Assembly: GCF_932276165.1 (NCBI RefSeq)
Contig: NC_063988.1
Span: 2,542,001 to 2,606,000, forward strand
Direction: 5' to 3'
DNA: 64,000 nt
DNA from: Plutella xylostella
Taxonomy: Eukaryota; Arthropoda; Insecta; Lepidoptera; Plutellidae
In this document: one piece after another, positions 59,861 through 64,000 of the stretch
Layout of the letters: every line of letters begins with the position of its first letter
Numbering within the stretch: position 1 is the first letter of the stretch
The notes under the pieces: generated by a model
Seen by the model: only the letters and a program-made list of their open reading frames with translations
The model's database searches: none
Told to the model about the DNA's origin: nothing
Made by a program: the position numbers and the translations under genes

Positions 59861-62504
59861 AATAAATATATGTATAAGTCTGTGTTCAAAAAGGTCTATC
59901 AAAACCATTGTGGAGAAGGTAGATACATACTTTTTTCTAAGTTTGATGGCTCAAACTTCTCCTTAGAGGAGGACTTTCCAACCGTCAATAAGGTCTTATA
60001 AGAAACAATCAATTGCTCCAAAATCTATCTAATACCGATGGATGGAGACCACAGACAAAAGAAGCCAAAATCACTATCTGGGGTTACAGCGTCTTTTACG
60101 TCGTATACTGTTATAAAATAAGGGTGTTTAGGACGTGAGCTTTTTTTGTTATTCTTGGTATAAATTAAGTTACTAGCAGTATTATAGCTGTATTATATTA
60201 TAAACCACGTGTGCTTAATAGATTCAATTTGATTGAATTCAGCATCTAGATTATAATATAATATTCTACACACCATGACTTTTACGACACAATAAATCAC
60301 TTAAACTCACTAAAAGAGTTCAAGCCCGCATAACTTTTCTCATTCAGTAAACTAAGAACGGTGTTTTTACAAGTTATATGTGTTTTTTTTTGTAAAACAA
60401 CGGTCTTCTCGCTCGTGCGCCCATACTTATTGAGATCGCTTTTTTGTAATAAGCCCGCTGCAGTAATTCGTTATAACTACCATATCTCTGAGCGAGCTGC
60501 TGGTACCTACGCTAATGTATAAGAACGGGCTTTTTACGACGCGGCTGCAATTATGCAGATGAGCTCTTCCTCTACCTAAATTCTTGACAACGGAGCTTAG
60601 GTGCTTAGTTTAATATTGTTGTGTTTACATTTTACAACCACAACTGAATTGTGCAAATACTAGCTACGCATTTTACGAGGTGCCTTCCGCACTGGACCTC
60701 GACGCTTGCTCCTGCGAAATTACACGAATCAGAGCACCACGCTTGACATAGCATAAAGCATCGATACTCATAGCGTACCCCGCAGTTTGCTTCGCCGGAT
60801 GTCTCGGCTTCCTTCCGCGCCCTACACTTACCGCGGGTCGCTGCGCGCGCCCGCAACACGTACCAATTTTTTGTCAACCGACAATCATACGGGCAACGAG
60901 ACCCGTAATGAGAGCCTATTTGGAGTAAGAACAGGTGATCCGACAGGCGATTCACTCGGCTGCCCGTATTCAATCGCTTCTCTAATGAGCGCTGGTAATA
61001 AAGATGAAGGGGCATAATTGCGGGCGGCGCACGCGAGCGGCACGCGCCTCCTGCACCGTCTTGTCTTATCGTAACTTTTTTTATAGACACTGCCTCGAAT
61101 GAGTTTTCGCGGCAAAAAGTTTACAACTCGCGTGCCGGTGATTTTGCTGCATTGTTAAGTTTTTACTGCTGTGCAAGCGCATATTTTAGTGAATGCGCGC
61201 GGTTGAAAGGTCACCGGTTTTGCTGATTTGTTATGCGTGCGCAAATTTAAAGCAAGAAAGTTGGCTATAAATATGCCTCATTTTAGATAAGCTTTGATGA
61301 ATGGCTACGGGTGTTCGTGTATTTTGATATTGAGGATTCGTTTATTTATGGATATTGTTGTATTTTTTCTTGCGAACAAGACTAATCTTGTCTATTTTGC
61401 ATGAATTAAGGCTTTTTTCACAGGTTTCTAGACTTTATGATGACTTAATGGCAATTTATTGTCGCCAAGGTTGAATGGTGATCCTTCCTGGCAAAATTTA
61501 TTATCTTACTTTTACCCCTACTATAGTGAAAGTAATGAAACTCAATTTCGATTCAGTGAGAATAAGTTTAAGTTATTTTGTTTTATGACTTTATTAGTGT
61601 CTTTATGTAGGTAATCTCATAAATTTATGAGACATGGGAAGTTGTTCCACTAATATGGTGCTGTATTGCGTATATCTATATGTGCTTAGGTAGACATTAT
61701 GTGTCTGCCAACTGCCCAGCTGCCTACTTTCCTATCAAATGTAATGTAGCTAACTACTTTGTGCTAAAATATTACGTACAAGTAGTTTTGCCTCTTTAGC
61801 ATTGCTACTTTTGCTACCCTAGCCATTTTCTTCGAGCCCGGTTTTCCTAGTCTTCGGATGCGAATGCCCCAGTGCTTTATGGTCCCATGATTCAATTATA
61901 GTACCTAGCAGGTACCCACGATCAGTCTCCCATGACGACATCTCGGTCTTTTGGGCGGGACCCGTGATTACTTAATGAGGGAAATTGTTGCAAATTTACC
62001 CTTAATGGATGTCTTCTTCTTGTTAGGCTGCGCCGTGACTGTATGTGATGGGAGCGCAGTATAGTTCGATTCACGTATGTTGACTATTTTTGGGTACATT
62101 TCCGGTGTAACCTGTCATCGGCTTGATTTTTCAGCCATAAGCAGATACCTACATAAATAAATGCTAGATGGCGTGGATGGACACCTCTACTACATTCGTC
62201 TCACGAGCATATTGTGCCATCATTTTTGGTCTTTCATGAATCAACATTATTATGTTAGTTTGGTTTCATACAGTTATTGTCAGTAGCTGTTGATAACAGT
62301 CAGGTTTTGATGTAGTTTACAAATAAAGTTGTGAGATCCATGTAATACCAAACCTTATCCACGCACGCATCTGAATCTTAAAAATATTGAATGTTTTATA
62401 TAAATATATTGGCTTGGTCATCGCACTGAATAATTTAATTAACACGTGTTTCCATGCGATGGCCGAGTCAACATATTTATATAAAACAAGAAAAAAGAAC
62501 TTCG

Positions 62505-62770
62505 CTAAAGCCTTATCCCTTTAGGGACACCATCATCATTGGCCACGACATCTTGATCAGATGATAGTTGCAGCGTCAATCCATTCGATGGGAAGAGGTT
62601 TCTATGGCTGTAGAGTCCGATTGCAGCTCGACACCTTCTTCCACAGAGATCGCAAGTGTAGCGTGAGTCTGCAGACGGTTCTTGAACTGCACGAAGTCTT
62701 TTCTGCCTCAAGCCATCGAGCCAGGCTTCGTCGTGCTGAGCTACTCCATCACACAGAAGGCCTCGCCATT
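62505..62770 (-). pseudogene. LINE C-terminal fragment with CxxC zinc-finger
   Basis: The minus frame gives RYTCDLCGRRCRAAIGLYSH, the C2H2-like finger that closes many insect non-LTR polymerase ORFs. It is preceded by a short in-frame run (LRQKRLRAVQEPSAD) and then stops. It is a retrotransposon remnant, not a host zinc-finger gene. Confidence 0.6.
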
Positions 62771-62929
62771 CCGCTCTTGCGATGGCTGTGTCTTAGGGAC
62801 ACAGGGACACAACAAAAAAAATTGAGCTTTTGCGATCCATATTCTAGTATTTTGTACCCGTTCATAAAAACTCCTAACTCATAAGTTGTGCCCTTATTAT
62901 CATATATATAGGTTATATATTATATAAAA

Positions 62930-63133
62930 TGTGCTAGGCAGAGCCTGTAAAAATATGGGTATCGGATAGCTGATATATCTACGCAGATACCTAGATAGAT
63001 ACATAATTAATTATTTTTTATATTTATTTGCATATCCGACCTAAGATCCGACAGCAAATATCTCCCCAGCCGGGACTCGGACCCGGGAACTTCAGCATAG
63101 CAGGCAGCCATCTCTACCCACTTCACCAGTCCA
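62930..63133 (-). mobile_element. Diverged tRNA-derived SINE
   Basis: It shares 'ggatagctgatatatctac' and 'aatatctccccagccgggac' with the SINE at 15727-15992, in the same minus orientation. The B box is mutated and the A-box region is weak. Confidence 0.75.
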
Positions 63134-63308
63134 ATAATATTGCTAAGGATATCGTTTTGAAAATGCGGCGCGGTTCCTAATAGCCCTCGTGGGCATATCT
63201 CACGGTGGGACTTCCGTTCGCAGGGTTTACGCCGGCTGCGTTTAGTAACAGGTACTTAGGGCGCGTGTCCATTGTCGCACGGATTGTTTTTTTATAACTT
63301 TATGTGAT

Positions 63309-63454
63309 ACAGTTAGCTGCATTAGAAGCTAAACACTTTTGAACCTTGTCAAACTCACTAACTGCCTATTCATTCATTCATACATACATTGACGTTTTGT
63401 TTAGTAGGTATTTTGACAAAGTACAAAAGTGTATAACTACTAATGCAGCTGACT
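63309..63454. mobile_element. Hairpin MITE
   Basis: The left arm agttagctgcattagaagct pairs with the inverse arm 'actactaatgcagctgact'; the pairing continues through 'acacttttg' and 'cttgtcaaa'. About 45 bases pair per arm. Confidence 0.55.
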
Positions 63455-63845
63455 ATACAGTCATATCCCTAAAAACATTATGAACGCGAAAGTTTGTTTA
63501 CTCTTTCACTTAATAACTACTATTGAATAGATTTTTGGACACTCTAGATTAGCTCATAGATTTTCTTTTTCTTACACGCAAATAAAAAAACCCTGAAAGC
63601 TGAAAGAAATAAACATCAATGAAAGAATGTTCATATGTCTGAAAAACAGAAGCTGGAGTATGGAAACAGATCGAGTAGTAATAGTAGTATGGAAACATAC
63701 GTGATACGAGTATAGTAATAGTGGAGAAAACGGTGGCATTTCCCCGAGGACATTACGCGGCGCGACCCGTGACGGATGTCAGCCATATCTTTCAATTTGT
63801 GTTCCAATTTCGAACGATTTTTTCTTCTTTATAAGAACTGACTTA

Positions 63846-64000
63846 CGGTGGCCTGCGCCTAAAAGTATACAGGCGGAGTTTTTAAAATAGCGATCTCAAG
63901 CTCTCATACTGCTCAAGCACATCCACATAAACACCACTGCTACACACATCACACACAACACGTCCCCGGATTTATAACAGATGTAGCTGGTCCCTTCATC
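63846..64000. mobile_element. 209 bp palindromic MITE (copy 2), cut by the window edge
   Basis: It starts cggtggcctgcgcctaaaag after TA (63844-63845) and follows the 8970-9178 element read on the opposite strand, including 'ccactgctacacacatcaca' and 'tgtagctggtcccttcatc'. The missing part should lie just beyond 64000. Confidence 0.9.

Larger units (their letters stand above)
51048..64000. other. Long non-coding stretch, probably an intron, with scattered repeats
   Basis: No exon could be supported. Repeats include copies of the 'GTTTCCGCTAG' repeat (51885-51990, 57495-57605), the dispersed repeat at 54655-54861, a LINE-type tail near 55160-55265, possible hAT debris near 58890-59030 ('ccggatccggtgatattgc'), a LINE zinc-finger tail (62505-62770), a SINE (62930-63133) and two hairpin MITEs at the right end. 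An A-rich tract at 53770-53900 follows a short coding-like run. A CpG-rich patch at 60650-61240 stands out from the AT-rich surroundings and could be a regulatory region. Confidence 0.45.

Noticed and set aside
60632..61090. 152-residue minus-strand ORF in the CpG-rich patch
   Set aside because: Low codon bias and many rare-looking Cys/Arg runs expected from GC-rich non-coding DNA; no family match.

Overview
This is a 64 kb piece of an insect nuclear genome, almost certainly a moth or butterfly (Lepidoptera). The genes are split into short exons with GT-AG introns. The AT-rich non-coding DNA is full of repeats typical of Lepidoptera: tRNA-derived SINEs with the 'CCCAGCCGGGAATCGAACCC' head, RTE-type LINE tails, TA-flanked hairpin MITEs and Tc1/mariner elements. 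There are no bacterial operons, CRISPR arrays or free-standing RNA genes.

Three conserved genes and two less certain ones can be read. (1) Positions 1571-8845, + strand: the last ten exons of the spliceosome core protein Prp8 (last intron RNase H-like region and Jab1/MPN domain); the rest of the gene lies left of the window. Its last intron holds a complete Tc1-type transposon with an intact DD34E transposase, itself inserted in a MITE. (2) Positions 28557-10019, - strand: the whole meiotic MutS homologue MSH4 in 19 exons (about 1,289 aa), tail to tail with Prp8. It has a long disordered C-terminal extension with internal motif repeats, a decayed duplicate of exon 3, and an 8 kb intron 2 packed with mobile elements. 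(3) Positions 31017-40805, + strand: phosphoserine phosphatase in six exons, with a TATA promoter, head to head with MSH4. (4) Positions 44786-43719, - strand: a two-exon secreted Pro/Met/Cys-rich protein of no recognised family, with a five-codon first exon and a TATA box. (5) Positions 50756-51047, + strand: a probable first coding exon of an unrecognised acidic protein whose later exons were not found.

The right-hand 13 kb (51-64 kb) looks like intron or intergenic DNA with repeats and no convincing exons. Mobile DNA shapes most of the window. Notable items are a 1,230 bp foldback-like element with a 9 bp target duplication (25437-26666), a 312 bp near-perfect palindrome (27531-27842), a pile of LINE 3' fragments (20.4-22.9 kb), a SINE nested in a Harbinger-like MITE (15.6-16.0 kb), an internally deleted mariner relative (41.9-42.5 kb), and a 209 bp MITE that recurs at the right edge of the window.

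The genes do not form a pathway. They are ordinary neighbours: pre-mRNA splicing (Prp8), meiotic crossover (MSH4) and serine synthesis (phosphoserine phosphatase). Exon boundaries were set by hand from reading-frame phase, splice consensus and similarity to remembered human proteins. No search was run.
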